Part shown: positions 26,579 to 35,900 of the stretch, piece by piece
How positions within the stretch are numbered: position 1 is the first letter of the stretch
Layout: each line of letters starts with the position of its first letter
NCBI RefSeq assembly: GCF_049897565.1
Contig: NZ_JAFCWM010000014.1
Coordinates: 104,381 to 168,380, forward strand
Source of the DNA: JAFCUW01 sp049897565
GTDB taxonomy: Bacteria; Pseudomonadota; Gammaproteobacteria; Burkholderiales; Burkholderiaceae_D
Length of the DNA: 64,000 nucleotides
Direction of reading: 5' to 3'
Program-made: the position numbers and the translations under genes
Notes under the pieces: generated by a model
The model's input: the letters and a program-made list of their open reading frames with translations, nothing else
What the model was told of the DNA's origin: nothing
The model's database searches: none

Positions 26579-26977
26579 TCAGCTGGCCGCGGCAAAGCCC
26601 GTCGGCGCGGCCCACAGCACAGTGGCGCGCGCCAGCAATACCGCTTCGGCGTCGGCCAGCCAGTCGTCGGCGTCGGCGATCGACCACATCGCCTTGAGCA
26701 GGCGCCGGCGCAGCTGCGGATCGGCAATCTCGCCGAGCACGCCATCGATCAGCCGCGCGTCGATCCGGACGTCGCCGTGCACCGCGGTGGTCAGCAGGTC
26801 CTCGCACAGTTCCTGCAACAGCTGGTGAAAGTCGTCACGCTCGAGCTCGACGTAACGCAAGATCCGCGTGCGGTCCATGGCCATCAGTTCGCTTTGCGCC
26901 AGATTGCCGTCCACTACCATCGTCAGCGCCAGCACGCGAGCCGCTGCCTGTCTACTATTCAATTCATATGAGCGCAT
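26579..26977 (-). CDS. TerB-like helical domain protein
   Basis: A 132-residue protein, beginning MRSYELNSRQAAARVLALTM and containing VVDGNLAQSELMAMDRTRIL. Later it has LGEIADPQLRRRLLKAMWSI followed by ADADDWLADAEAVLLARATV. Two acidic 'D-G/D-x-L-x-x-x-E' helix starts (VVDGNLAQSE and ADADDWLADAE) match the metal-binding TerB/DjlA fold. It follows a TerC-family gene on the same strand by 90 bases, which strengthens the assignment. The ATG at 26977 has GGGGA upstream. TerB proteins are linked to tellurite and metal stress; the role here is inferred. Confidence 0.75.
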   Translation of the reverse strand: MRSYELNSRQAAARVLALTMVVDGNLAQSELMAMDRTRILRYVELERDDFHQLLQELCEDLLTTAVHGDVRIDARLIDGVLGEIADPQLRRRLLKAMWSIADADDWLADAEAVLLARATVLWAAPTGFAAAS

Positions 26978-27067
26978 TTCAGTTCCCCTTTTCGTTGCGG
27001 TGAGTGATACAAACTGCGATGTTGGCGATGGCGCGCGTGCCCCATACACCGGACCACGCGCCCTGCC

Positions 27068-28036
27068 TTACTTCGTCGTGCCATCCTTGCGGGCAATCAC
27101 CAGGCTGGCGATACAGCTGGCCGCGATCAGCACCGCCACCACCGTCAGCGACGCCTGCACCGGCACGTGGTACAACGGCATGATCAGCATCTTGACGCCG
27201 ATGAAGGTGAGCACCATCGCCAGGCCATACTTGAGCAGGTGGAAGCGATCGGCGACATCGACCAGCAGGAAGTACAGCGCCCGCAGGCCCAGGATGGCAA
27301 ACAGGTTCGACGTGAACACGATGAACGGATCGGTCGTGATGGCGAAGATGGCGGGGATCGAGTCGACCGCGAACACCAGGTCGGTGACCTCGATCAGGAT
27401 CAGCACCAGGAACAGCGGCGTCACATAACGCACGCCATCCTTGAGCACGAAAAAGCGCTCTTTATGGTCGCCCTCGGCGACCCGCAAGTGGCGCCGCGCA
27501 AAGCGCAGCACCGGATTGTTGGCCACGTCCGGCTGCTGGTCGGCGGCAACCAGCATGCGCATGCCGGTGAACAGCAGGAACGCGCCGAACACGTACAGCA
27601 CCCAGCTAAATTCGCTGACGACCCAGGCGCCTGCCATGATCATCACGGCGCGCATCACGATGGCGCCCAGCACGCCGTAGATCAGCACGCGGCGCTGGTA
27701 CTCTTGCGGCACCTGGAAGGCGGTGAAGATGAGCAGGAACACGAAGACGTTATCGACCGACAGCGTTTTCTCGATCAGGTAGCCGGACAGGAATTCGAGC
27801 GCCTTCTGGTCGGCGACCTCGGCGCCCATGGTGCCTTTCAGGTACCACCACAAGGCGCCGTTAAACAGCAGCGCCAGGCTGACCCACACCAGCGACCAGA
27901 TGCCGGCTTCCTTGACGCTGACCTTGTGCGCCTTGTTGCCGCCAAAGACGAACAGGTCCAGCACCAGCATCAGCACGACAAAGGCGATGAAGCCGGCCCA
28001 CATCGGTCCGGTGGCAATACTTTCCAAACTGTTCAT
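27068..28036 (-). CDS. TerC/Alx family membrane protein
   Basis: A 322-residue inner-membrane protein with about nine helices. It has the TerC hallmarks FIAFVVLMLVLDLFVFGG near the start, LSVDNVFVFLLIFTAF (about 92-107) and LIEVTDLVFAVDSIPAIFAI followed by TTDPFIVFTSNLFAILGLRA. The two Asp-containing repeats (SVDN and AVDS) are the proposed metal-binding sites. Alx and related proteins export manganese and respond to alkaline pH in Enterobacteria. It is divergent from an NhaR-type regulator, 119 bp apart, and upstream of a TerB-like gene. Confidence 0.93.
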   Translation of the reverse strand: MNSLESIATGPMWAGFIAFVVLMLVLDLFVFGGNKAHKVSVKEAGIWSLVWVSLALLFNGALWWYLKGTMGAEVADQKALEFLSGYLIEKTLSVDNVFVFLLIFTAFQVPQEYQRRVLIYGVLGAIVMRAVMIMAGAWVVSEFSWVLYVFGAFLLFTGMRMLVAADQQPDVANNPVLRFARRHLRVAEGDHKERFFVLKDGVRYVTPLFLVLILIEVTDLVFAVDSIPAIFAITTDPFIVFTSNLFAILGLRALYFLLVDVADRFHLLKYGLAMVLTFIGVKMLIMPLYHVPVQASLTVVAVLIAASCIASLVIARKDGTTK

Positions 28037-28155
28037 GTGATTCTCCTTGTCGCGACGCTGCGTGGTGAAACCATCATAAGGCGCATGAAAGCATCGAACA
28101 ACTCGAATATAATTAACTCTCGAATCGAAAAACTCGATGCTTTCCGGGAGTCGTC

Positions 28156-29055
28156 ATGGCAGCACTCAATTTCAAGCACCTGCGCTATTTCTGGATGGTG
28201 GCGAAGACGGGCAGCATCGCCCGGGCCGCCGCGCAGTTGCACCTGACACCCCAGTCGATCTCCGGACAGCTCACGGAGTTCGCCGAAACGCTAGGCGTCG
28301 AGCTGTTTCGCAAGGCCGGGCGCAACCTGGAATTGACCGACACCGGGCGGCACATCCTGCGCCATGCGGAGGAAATTTTCAGCGCCGGCGATGCGCTGCT
28401 GGAGGTGGTGCGCGACACCACACGCAGCACGACGACCGCGTTTCGCGTCGGTTGCGCCGACTCGGTGTCGAAACTGATCGCCTGCCGGCTGGTCGAGCCG
28501 GCGCTGGCGCTGCCCGAGCCGGTGCGCCTGGTCTGCCGCGAAGGCCGGCTCAACAGCCTGATCGCCGAGCTGGCCGTACACCGGCTCGACATGGTCATCG
28601 CCGACCGGCCGATGCCGAGCCACCTGAGCGTGCGCGGCTATAACCATTTGCTGGGCGAGAGCGGCATGACGGTGTGCGCCACGGCGGCGCTGGCGGCGTC
28701 GTTGGCGCCGGCTTTTCCGCACTGCCTGGACGGTGCTCCGCTGCTGCTGCCGGGCGAGGATTTCGCCATTTATCACCGCCTGCTGCAGTGGCTCGCGTCG
28801 GTGCAGGTGCATCCGCGCATCGTCGGCGAATTCGACGACAGCGCCATGATGAAAGCGTTCGGCCAGTCCGGCGCCGGCGTGTTCTTCACGCCGACCGTGA
28901 TCGCCGCCCAGGTGTGCGAGCAATACCGCGTCGTGCAGCTCGGCCGCGTCGACACGCTCGTCGAGCAGGTCTACGCCATCACCACCGAGCGGCGCCTGAG
29001 CCATCCGGTGACGCTGGCGATCAGCCAGGCGGCGCGCACAAGCCTGTTCGCCTGA
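28156..29055 (+). CDS. nhaR: LysR-type regulator, NhaR-like
   Basis: A 299-residue regulator that starts with NFKHLRYFWMVAKTGSIARA, the variant helix-turn-helix opening typical of NhaR, and continues AAAQLHLTPQSISGQLTEFA. The effector domain (about 95-295) includes RVGCADSVSKLIACRLVEPA and QSGAGVFFTPTVIAAQVCEQ. NhaR activates Na+/H+ antiporter genes in response to sodium. No nhaA is present here; the divergent terC gene across 119 bp is the likely target, which would link it to alkaline or metal stress. That link is inference. Confidence 0.88.
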   Translation: MAALNFKHLRYFWMVAKTGSIARAAAQLHLTPQSISGQLTEFAETLGVELFRKAGRNLELTDTGRHILRHAEEIFSAGDALLEVVRDTTRSTTTAFRVGCADSVSKLIACRLVEPALALPEPVRLVCREGRLNSLIAELAVHRLDMVIADRPMPSHLSVRGYNHLLGESGMTVCATAALAASLAPAFPHCLDGAPLLLPGEDFAIYHRLLQWLASVQVHPRIVGEFDDSAMMKAFGQSGAGVFFTPTVIAAQVCEQYRVVQLGRVDTLVEQVYAITTERRLSHPVTLAISQAARTSLFA

Positions 29056-29288
29056 GCCGGTTGCAGGCGGATTGTTACCGCTAAACAACAGTAAATATCA
29101 GCACTGCATCTATCCGGCGATCCGGATCGAAGTGCTTTGACATTTCCTTACGGCAAGTGTAACGTCAAGTCTGGCCGCCCGAGACTCGTGCGGCAACCGG
29201 ACAACCTTCAAGTTCAGCGCTATTGCCCCACCCCAGCGGTAGACCCTTGAGTGAGTATCCTCGCCTCCAACTCGAACAGGTCAATCAC

Positions 29289-29804
29289 ATGTTACAGACT
29301 CACGCAGCGGACGCCGCGGTCCGCAATCGCCAGCCGCACGGCCACGATGAAACCGGTCACGAATTTCTCGCCTTCACGATGGGCGAGGAAGAATACGGCC
29401 TCGACATCCTGAAGGTGCAGGAGATCCGCGGCTATGAAGCGGTGACCCGCATCGCCAACGCGCCGGAGTTTTTCAAGGGCGTCATGAACCTGCGCGGCGT
29501 GATCGTGCCGATCGTCGACATGCGCATCAAGTTCAACCTCGGCACGCCGACCTATGATGAATTCACCATCGTCATCGTGCTCAGCCTGGGCGGCAAGACG
29601 GTCGGCATGGTCGTCGACAGCGTCTCCGACGTCACCACCCTGACCGCCCAGCAGATCCGCCCGGCGCCCGACATGGGCGGCGTGTTCGACAGCGACTACC
29701 TGATCGGCCTGGGCACGCTCGACGAGCGCATGCTGATCCTGGTCGACATCGACAAGCTGATGTCGAGCGCCGAAATCGGCATCCTCGGCACCTTGCCGAC
29801 CTGA
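29289..29804 (+). CDS. cheW: chemotaxis coupling protein CheW
   Basis: A 171-residue CheW-domain protein: FLAFTMGEEEYGLDILKVQE, then IRGYEAVTRIANAPEFFKGV, MNLRGVIVPIVDMRIKFNLG and GMVVDSVSDVTTLTAQQIRP. It links chemoreceptors to the CheA kinase in the cytoplasm. The ATG at 29289 is preferred to a start 22 codons upstream because the extra residues are not CheW-like. No other che gene is adjacent, but a chemoreceptor gene lies at 50603-52270. A terminator follows at 29828. Confidence 0.93.
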   Translation: MLQTHAADAAVRNRQPHGHDETGHEFLAFTMGEEEYGLDILKVQEIRGYEAVTRIANAPEFFKGVMNLRGVIVPIVDMRIKFNLGTPTYDEFTIVIVLSLGGKTVGMVVDSVSDVTTLTAQQIRPAPDMGGVFDSDYLIGLGTLDERMLILVDIDKLMSSAEIGILGTLPT

Positions 29805-29827
29805 GCAGCATTCACGCCGTTCACTGC

Positions 29828-29850
29828 AAAGCCCGCCGCGCGCGGGCTTT
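29828..29850 (+). terminator. rho-independent terminator after cheW
   Basis: AAAGCCCGC (29828-29836) and GCGGGCTTT (29842-29850) form a 9-bp stem with a five-base loop, 23 bases after the cheW stop. Confidence 0.8.
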
Positions 29851-29972
29851 GTTGCGTTTTGTGGCATGCATGCGCGCAAGAGGCCTGCATACCTTAGTAC
29901 GCTGCCGCACAGACCGTATATCTGGGAGGAATTAATCTTCGCTGTATCAACCATCGCGACACAGGATACCCA

Positions 29973-30974
29973 TTGAAAACATCTCACACCGTCTTGGCCG
30001 CCTGCCTCACCGCCGCGTTCAGCCTGCCTGCCTTTGCCGCAGCCCCTGCCGCCGCGTCCGCCGCTGCGTTGAGTGCCGACAGCGTCAACGCCGCCGGCAA
30101 AAGCGAAGCGTCCGGCAAGGCCGCCAAGCCTGGCAAGGCCAACATCCTGCGCGCGCAGATCATGCTCGACCGCGCCCACTTTTCTTCCGGTGAAATCGAC
30201 GGCGCCGCCGGCTCGAACCTGCGCGCGGCCATCGCCGGCTACCAGAGCGCCAAGGGCATCGAGTCCACCGGCGCGATGAATCCGGCGACCTGGGCGGCGC
30301 TGAACGCTGACAGCGCCGACGCACTGACCACCTATACGATCGCCGACGCCGACGTCGCCGGCCCGTTCGAGGCGATTCCGGAAAACATGGCCGACAAAGC
30401 CAAGATGACCGCGCTCGGCTATGCCAGCGCCGAGGAAGCGCTGGGCGAAAAATTTCACGCCAGCCCTGCCCTGCTCAAGCGCCTGAACCCGGGCAAGGAC
30501 CTGAGCCGCGCCGGCGAGCAGATCATCGTGCCGAACGTGCTCGACACCGAGCCGCTGCCAAAAGGTGGCAAGATCATGGTCGACAAGTCGGCGCGCACGC
30601 TGACCTTGTTCGACACGGCCGGCAAGGCGATCGCCCAGTTTCCCGCCTCTACCGGCAGCGAGCACGATCCGCTGCCGGTCGGTAACTGGAAGGTCAAGGG
30701 CATCGCCAAAAATCCGGTCTTCCACTACAACCCGAAACTGTTCTGGGATGCCGACGCCGGCGAGAAAAAGGCGAAGATTCCTGCCGGCCCGAACAACCCG
30801 GTCGGCGTTGCGTGGATCGACCTGTCGAAGCCGCACTACGGCATCCACGGCACCCCGGTGCCGGCATCGATCGGCAAGACCCAGTCGCACGGCTGCATCC
30901 GCCTAACCAACTGGGACGTCGCCTCGCTGATGGCCTCGGTCGGCGCCGGCACCGACGTCGTGCTGCAAGACTAA
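29973..30974 (+). CDS. L,D-transpeptidase (YkuD) with peptidoglycan-binding domain
   Basis: A 333-residue exported enzyme that forms 3-3 crosslinks in peptidoglycan or anchors proteins to it. It begins with a TTG codon at 29973 preceded by CAGGATA. A signal peptide (MKTSHTVLAACLTAAFSLPA, cut near AFA) is followed by a PG_binding_1 region (about 55-105; LDRAHFSSGEIDGAAGSNLR), a LysM-like linker with LLKRLNPGKDL, and the YkuD domain (about 195-333). The domain carries the catalytic string HGTPVPASIGKTQSHGCIR with His and Cys. An M23 peptidase gene follows 60 bases downstream, so the pair probably acts in envelope remodelling. Confidence 0.93.
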   Translation: MKTSHTVLAACLTAAFSLPAFAAAPAAASAAALSADSVNAAGKSEASGKAAKPGKANILRAQIMLDRAHFSSGEIDGAAGSNLRAAIAGYQSAKGIESTGAMNPATWAALNADSADALTTYTIADADVAGPFEAIPENMADKAKMTALGYASAEEALGEKFHASPALLKRLNPGKDLSRAGEQIIVPNVLDTEPLPKGGKIMVDKSARTLTLFDTAGKAIAQFPASTGSEHDPLPVGNWKVKGIAKNPVFHYNPKLFWDADAGEKKAKIPAGPNNPVGVAWIDLSKPHYGIHGTPVPASIGKTQSHGCIRLTNWDVASLMASVGAGTDVVLQD

Positions 30975-31034
30975 GAACACCAAGTTTTCGCGCCCGGCGT
31001 GCCAGGCGCGTGTCATACCTACAAGGAGAATTTC

Positions 31035-31757
31035 ATGAAATGGCTGTTGACCTTCCTGGCCGGCGTGCTGCTCGGCGCAGCCGGACTGTTTGTGTTCCTG
31101 CGCCAGGTTCCGCATGACGCACCGGTCGCTCCCGTGGTTGCCGTCGTCAGCGCGCCTGCCGCCAACGCTGCCGGCGCAGCGGCCACCCCGACCGACCCGA
31201 TGGCCGCGGCGCTGCCGCCGGCGCCGGTGGTGTCGACCGACCTGACCGAAGCGGACCTGCCGCTGCGCCCGACGCAGCAGGAAATCCCGATGCCGTCCGA
31301 CGTCGCCAATGAAGGCGCGGCGAAATCGTCGGCCAAGCTGATGATCCCGGTCGAAGGCATCAAGCTGGGACAGCTGTCGGACAACTTCGACCAGCCGCGC
31401 GGCAAGGAGCGTCATCATGAAGCGCTCGACATCATGGCGCCGAAAGGCACCAGGGTCATCGCGGTGGCCGACGGCAAGGTCGTCAAGCTGTTCAACAGCA
31501 AGCCGGGCGGCCTGACCGTCTACCAGTTCGACCCGACCGAAAAGTACGCGTATTATTACGCCCACCTCGACCGTTACGCGGACGGGGTCAAGGAAGGCAG
31601 CGTGCTCAAGCGCGGCGACCTGGTCGGCTATGTCGGCGTGACCGGCAACTCCGATCAGAAAGCACCACACCTGCACTTTGCTGTCGTCGAACTGACGCCG
31701 AAGAAAGAGTGGTGGAAAGGCACCTCGGTCAACCCATACCCGATGATGGGCAATTAA
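31035..31757 (+). CDS. M23 family metallopeptidase (LytM-type)
   Basis: A 240-residue membrane-anchored or secreted endopeptidase: N-terminal helix MKWLLTFLAGVLLGAAGLFV, an Ala/Pro-rich linker (about 25-80), and a C-terminal M23 domain (about 105-235). The zinc ligands appear in RHHEALDIMAPKGT and in APHLHFAVVEL, with YYYAHLDRYADGVKEG between. Both expected HxxxD and HxH motifs are present, so it is probably active on peptidoglycan. The ATG at 31035 has a clear AAGGAGAA. It lies between the L,D-transpeptidase and a small membrane protein. Confidence 0.92.
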   Translation: MKWLLTFLAGVLLGAAGLFVFLRQVPHDAPVAPVVAVVSAPAANAAGAAATPTDPMAAALPPAPVVSTDLTEADLPLRPTQQEIPMPSDVANEGAAKSSAKLMIPVEGIKLGQLSDNFDQPRGKERHHEALDIMAPKGTRVIAVADGKVVKLFNSKPGGLTVYQFDPTEKYAYYYAHLDRYADGVKEGSVLKRGDLVGYVGVTGNSDQKAPHLHFAVVELTPKKEWWKGTSVNPYPMMGN

Positions 31758-31809
31758 AGTTACTTCAGCCTGCGTCGCTATTGCAATCAAAACAACAAGA
31801 AAGAACACC

Positions 31810-32031
31810 ATGAACAGCACCAGAATCATCGGCATCATCCTCATCGTCGCAGGCGTGGCGGGCCTGGCCTTCGGCGGGTTCAGCTTCACCAAGGAAACCC
31901 ACAAGGCGAGCCTCGGCCCGATCAACCTGTCGGTGGCTGAAGAGAAGCAGGTCAACATCCCGTTGTGGGCGAGCATCGCCGCGATCGTCGCCGGCGCCGC
32001 CGTGCTGGTCGCGGGCGGCTCGAAACGCTGA
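31810..32031 (+). CDS. small two-helix membrane protein (DUF3185-like)
   Basis: A 73-residue protein with two membrane helices (about 5-25 and 50-70): MNSTRIIGIILIVAGVAGLA, then FGGFSFTKETHKASLGPINL and LWASIAAIVAGAAVLVAGGS. The layout, IIGIxLIVxGV first and a glycine-rich second helix, resembles small DUF3185-type proteins. That match is from memory. It follows the M23 gene by 52 bases and ends at a strong terminator. Confidence 0.75.
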   Translation: MNSTRIIGIILIVAGVAGLAFGGFSFTKETHKASLGPINLSVAEEKQVNIPLWASIAAIVAGAAVLVAGGSKR

Positions 32032-32053
32032 CCTGTCAATCGCGCGTCAATGC

Positions 32054-32084
32054 AAAAAAGCCCCGCTTCCGGCGGGGCTTTTTT
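32054..32084. terminator. bidirectional terminator between convergent units
   Basis: AAAAAAGCCCCGC and GCGGGGCTTTTTT form a 13-bp stem with a TTCCG loop. It ends the envelope gene run on the plus strand and can also end the M4 peptidase transcript arriving on the minus strand. Confidence 0.85.
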
Positions 32085-32193
32085 GTGTTCGTCGCTCCGT
32101 CAGCCGCGCCGGTGCTGTTTGCGGCGTCGGATCATGCTTAACGCAGCGCGTGAAAAAGCCGGCCCAGGACGGCCTTCAGCGGGAACTGCAGCG

Positions 32194-33945
32194 CTACTCG
32201 TCGATATCGGCGCCGACGTTGATCGCCGCGTAGGCGCGCTGCACCGCCTTGTCTTCCTTGCTGCCGACGCCATGCAGTTCCTGCGCCGACTGCACCATCT
32301 TGCTGCGCGCGTCGGCGTAGTTGGTGCTCGCAGTAAACTTGGTGGTGTTGGCCTTGAACCAGATGCGAAACGCCTTGTCGGTGCCGATCCCGGTCATCGC
32401 CAGCGGCGTCTTGACCAGGTAGGCGCTGCCGAACTCGCTGCCCTTGCCGGCGTTCGATCCTTGCGCCAGGAAATAGAACATCCGGTTGTTCGGCCCGCTG
32501 CTGTAATGCACATCGAGGTTCTTCAGCGAAATGCTCCACGCGTCCGGGCTGCTGCCGTCCTTGCTCGGCTTGTACAACCAGCGCAGCGGGGTGCCGGTGC
32601 GGCTGATTTCCTTGCCGGTCTGCCAATCGTTGCCGGTGTTCGGAATCGACGCGCCGGTGCCGCCGGCGCGCGCATACGACTCGACGACGTCGCCGGTGAT
32701 GTCCGACGACGATTCGTTCAGGCCGCCCGATTCGCCCGAATAGATCAGGTTCGACGTCGCCGCCGTGACGCCATGGCCCATCTCGTGGCCGACCACGTCG
32801 ATGGCGCCCAGGCTGGTAAAAAACGAGCCGTCGCCGATGAACATGCACTTGCAGGTATCGCTGTAGTAGGCGTTGTCGTAGGCGGTGTTGACGTGCACGG
32901 CGATGTAGGTGGACGTGTTGTGTCCGTCCAGCGACAGCCAGCCGAGCGCGTTCTTCAGCGTGTCGTAGGTGTTCATCAGGCCCCACAGCGCATTGACCGC
33001 GGCGGTCTGGCCATTGGCGCTGGTGCTGGTGCTGCCTTCGACGTACTGCTTGCCGTCGCCCCATTCGTTGGTCGGGTTGCTGTAGACGGCGCCGGGAGAG
33101 GCGCTGTGGTTGGCGTTGGTGATCGCCATCGCGCCGAACAGGCCGCCGGTGCCGCGCTCCGGGTCGACCATCACGTACTTGGCGCCGGACTTCGAGGTGC
33201 TGATCGGCACGTTGCCGTTGTACTGGCTGTGGCCGATGCCGGTCGCCGTTTGCAGCATGCTCCACTGGTGGATGATGCGTCCGTCGAGCGCGCTGACGAC
33301 GGTGTCGTGGTAGACCGGCTTGGCGTCGACGAACATGCGCGTGTGCACCAGGTAGGACAATTCGTAGCTGGCGACGACGTCCTCGACGTCGAGCGCGTTG
33401 AGTTCGTCGTCGGCCTTGTTGACGGCGGCCGGCACGCGCTCGGTCTTCATGATCGGATAGATGATCAGCTCGGCGCTGGGCGGCGTGACATGGGTGGCGC
33501 CGGCCGGCAGCGAGCGCAGCGCGGCGTCGATCGCCGCCTTGGTGCTGAGCGCCGGCGTCACGCCGAACTCGGCCGTCGCAGCGCCGAGCCGGTTGGCGCT
33601 TCCCTTGCCGAGAAACAGGCGCCGGTCCGACCCCGCTTCGCTGACCAGCTTGCCGCTGGCGTCGGTGACGAGCACCGATTCGGAGCCGAAGATGCGCACG
33701 CCCTTGTAGGTGTGGTCGATGCGGGCGACCTGGGCGCCGCCCTCGCCCGGATGCTGCCGGCTGACGGCAAAGCCGTGGTCGGCGTCGAGGCCGTGGGCGG
33801 CGCGCTGCGCCGTCAGGGTCGCCACCAGCGCGGCGGTCGCCTGCGGCGTCGGCGCCTTGGACGGACTCATCAAAGGGGCGGCGGCGGCGCCGGCGAGCAC
33901 GGCGGCGCTGACCGCGGCGGCCAGCAGGGTTTTGCGGATGTTCAT
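32194..33945 (-). CDS. secreted M4 (thermolysin-like) metallopeptidase, copy A
   Basis: A 583-residue zinc endopeptidase precursor. It has a signal peptide (MNIRKTLLAAAVSAAVLAGA), an FTP/PepSY-like propeptide (about 30-215; YKGVRIFGSESVLVTDASGK), and a catalytic M4 domain (about 220-583). The domain has the zinc motif HEMGH (387-391), the downstream Glu ligand in GLNESSSDITGDVVE, and DVHYSSGPNNRMFYFLAQGS with the catalytic His. Two Cys in DTCKCMFIGDG may form a disulphide. The ATG is preceded by TAGGAGAAGAG. It is the last gene of the duplicated module and its 3' end meets a bidirectional terminator. Confidence 0.95.
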   Translation of the reverse strand: MNIRKTLLAAAVSAAVLAGAAAAPLMSPSKAPTPQATAALVATLTAQRAAHGLDADHGFAVSRQHPGEGGAQVARIDHTYKGVRIFGSESVLVTDASGKLVSEAGSDRRLFLGKGSANRLGAATAEFGVTPALSTKAAIDAALRSLPAGATHVTPPSAELIIYPIMKTERVPAAVNKADDELNALDVEDVVASYELSYLVHTRMFVDAKPVYHDTVVSALDGRIIHQWSMLQTATGIGHSQYNGNVPISTSKSGAKYVMVDPERGTGGLFGAMAITNANHSASPGAVYSNPTNEWGDGKQYVEGSTSTSANGQTAAVNALWGLMNTYDTLKNALGWLSLDGHNTSTYIAVHVNTAYDNAYYSDTCKCMFIGDGSFFTSLGAIDVVGHEMGHGVTAATSNLIYSGESGGLNESSSDITGDVVESYARAGGTGASIPNTGNDWQTGKEISRTGTPLRWLYKPSKDGSSPDAWSISLKNLDVHYSSGPNNRMFYFLAQGSNAGKGSEFGSAYLVKTPLAMTGIGTDKAFRIWFKANTTKFTASTNYADARSKMVQSAQELHGVGSKEDKAVQRAYAAINVGADIDE

Positions 33946-34062
33946 CTCTTCTCCTATAAAGTGGACCGCCCCGGGCCAAGCGAACTGGGCACTAAGAATA
34001 TTGGTGGAGGATTTGGCGCAGGCTGTTGAACAATCGCAAAGGCCATGTCAATGCAAACAGCC

Positions 34063-34257
34063 CCGCAACCACCATGCCGGCGGCATAGCGCTTTCGGGGC
34101 CGTCCTGCCGCCCCGCCTTGAAGCTCGACCAATGGGTAGTCGCAATTGGAAGCACATCGCCCTGGATCCGGCAACGTGATCGTAGTTGGGACAGGGTCAT
34201 TGCCGCCCTGCCACCGCCTTCCATTCCCACTGCCACCGTAGCTTCCCGCGGCGCCCA
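34063..34257 (-). pseudogene. fragment of the Cys/Gly-rich secreted protein plus hairpin remnant
   Basis: The minus strand from 34257 encodes, after the broken small gene, a Gly-rich piece (SYGGSGNGRRWQGGNDPVPT) and then DPGRCASNCDYP. This parallels 'GGGGEENYDPIP...NDCQFNCEYP' in the intact secreted protein at 42891-44141. It runs into a decayed copy of the hairpin found after the M4 genes (cagccccg at about 34064-34071 and cggggccg at about 34097-34104). The same junction, small gene end then Gly-rich piece, occurs at 41400-41587, so the fragment is an old recombination product. Confidence 0.55.
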
Positions 34258-34400
34258 CTATTCCGTGGCAGGAGGAAATGTCGGGCGCAGCATCGCCCAA
34301 GAGTCGGCCAGCCCGGCCAGGTCTTCCGGATGGCGCTGAAACAGGGTGTCGAGCGCGCGTGTGTAGTCGCCGGTTTCTTCTCGGCGCGAAGCGGAACGGG
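34258..34400 (-). pseudogene. C-terminal remnant of the small paralogue family (copy 1)
   Basis: About 42 residues, REETGDYTRALDTLFQRHPE then DLAGLADSWAMLRPTFPPAT, correspond to the last third of the intact copy at 36722-37135 (GRDETGAYTKALDNLFQRFP and EELAGLADSWAMLRETLPPA). The upstream part is missing, so it cannot be functional. Confidence 0.7.
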
Positions 34401-34880
34401 CGTTGATGTGATCGCGGCCCGGTAGCTGGCACAAGATCAACCGGAAAAGGCTTTAATCAAGTTTTCCCGATTGGCTGGCCATGTTTCAGGCAAGCTGCTT
34501 TCGTTTAGTTCGTCGGCCCGCTGTTCGATTAGCCTATCGATGGCAGGGATATAGGCGGTGGTCTTTTCCTTGTATGAGCGTTGAATCAGTGCGTCGACTA
34601 TGCCGTAGTGGGTTTCAGTGGGCAATTTTGGCGGCAGCAGCTGGGGGAATTTAGCGATCTCGTCATGTTGAACGACGGCGAGCATACGCATGGCCCTATC
34701 GCCGACTATTTGACATAGTGCTTGGCAGCCTGCCGGTTCAAGCTGGCTCATCGGCCATTGAATCAAGTTTAGCCGCTCGCTATCGTTGCGCGTAATGACT
34801 AGCGTCGGCTCGCTGTTTTGTAAGCGGGAGATTTACCCCACCGCTCCCCCTTCCCGGTCAGTGGTTAGCGGGCAGTCAGC

Positions 34881-35833
34881 CTAGTTTTTGTTGAAGTTGA
34901 AGGGCAGCAGGTCCGTCACATCGTCGCCTGGTTGCCTGCGCGGCAGCTCGGTCAAGACGTGGCGCAAGTAAGCATACGGTTCGACGTCGCACGCGCGGCA
35001 GGTCAGCATCAGGCTGTAGATGACGGCGCTGGCATCGGCGCCGGCGACGGAATTGGAGAACAGCCACGCCTTGCGCCCGGTCGTAAACGGCCGGATATCG
35101 CGCTCGATCAAATTATTATCGATGGCGAAACGGCCGTCGTCGATAAAGCGGTACAAGTAGCGCCACTGCCCGAGCGCATAGCTGATGGCTTTGCCGATCA
35201 GCGATTGCGGCATGACGGCGCTCTTGTTCTTCACAAGCCATGCGTGCAGGTTGTCCAGGATGGGACGACTGAGCACCTGCCGCAATCGGTAGGCGTGTTC
35301 GATCACCGTCATGCCATCGGGCGGTTTGCCGCGCGCCAGCTTTTCGATGTGATATAGCTTGGCGATGAAGCGCAGCGCCTCCCTGGCCCTGCCTGATGGA
35401 TTTTTCTGCGCCTTCAGCGCCTCATCGAAGTAGCGTCGTGCATGCGCCATGCAGCCGAGGTGCGTTATGCCCTCGAGCATGCGCCAGGCGGCGTAGCCAT
35501 CGGTCATGACCGCGCCCTCGAAGCCGGCAAGGGCTTGCGGCCGCGTTTTTTGCCAGCGCTCTTTGGTCCCTTGTCGGCTTCTTCTTCGGCATCCGGGGCC
35601 AGCGTGGCCACGTCCTGCTCGGCCTCGTTGAACAGGCAGCCCTGGGCGCCGAACTTCTCGCTCGACGGCGCGAAGCGTTTCAACTGCGCCAGCCGGAACT
35701 GCTCTTCCAGGAATTGGTTACGCACCTGTAAGGCAGACGCCTGCATCTCCAGCGCCGTCGCCCGCGTCTCCAGTTCGCGAACGTAGTCGCGAAGCTCGGG
35801 CGGCAGGGTGGCAAGAAGGTCGGTTGGATGCAT
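34881..35833 (-). pseudogene. IS66 transposase TnpC with internal deletion
   Basis: The N-terminal part (35833-35504) shows the leucine-zipper-like start LATLPPELRDYVRELETRAT and the linker FRLAQLKRFAPSSEKFG and KKRGRKPLPA typical of IS66 TnpC. The C-terminal part (35507-34881) begins MTDGYAAWRMLEGITHLGCM and includes RFAIDNNLIERDIRPFTTGR and KAWLFSNSVAGADASAVIYS. Between them about 200 residues holding part of the DDE catalytic region are missing, and the two halves are in different frames at about 35505-35525. The transposase is not functional. Confidence 0.85.
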
Positions 35834-35900
35834 GCAGTAACTTTACCAAAACGATTCGCGTTTTGGGTTTACGTCATTTGCATGTTGTTGACATTATTTT

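Noticed and set aside
32050..34029. 659-codon plus-strand frame opposite M4 copy A (and similar frames at 40110 and 44727)
   Set aside because: The same shadow appears opposite every M4 copy; the minus strand has the signal peptide and HEMGH motif.
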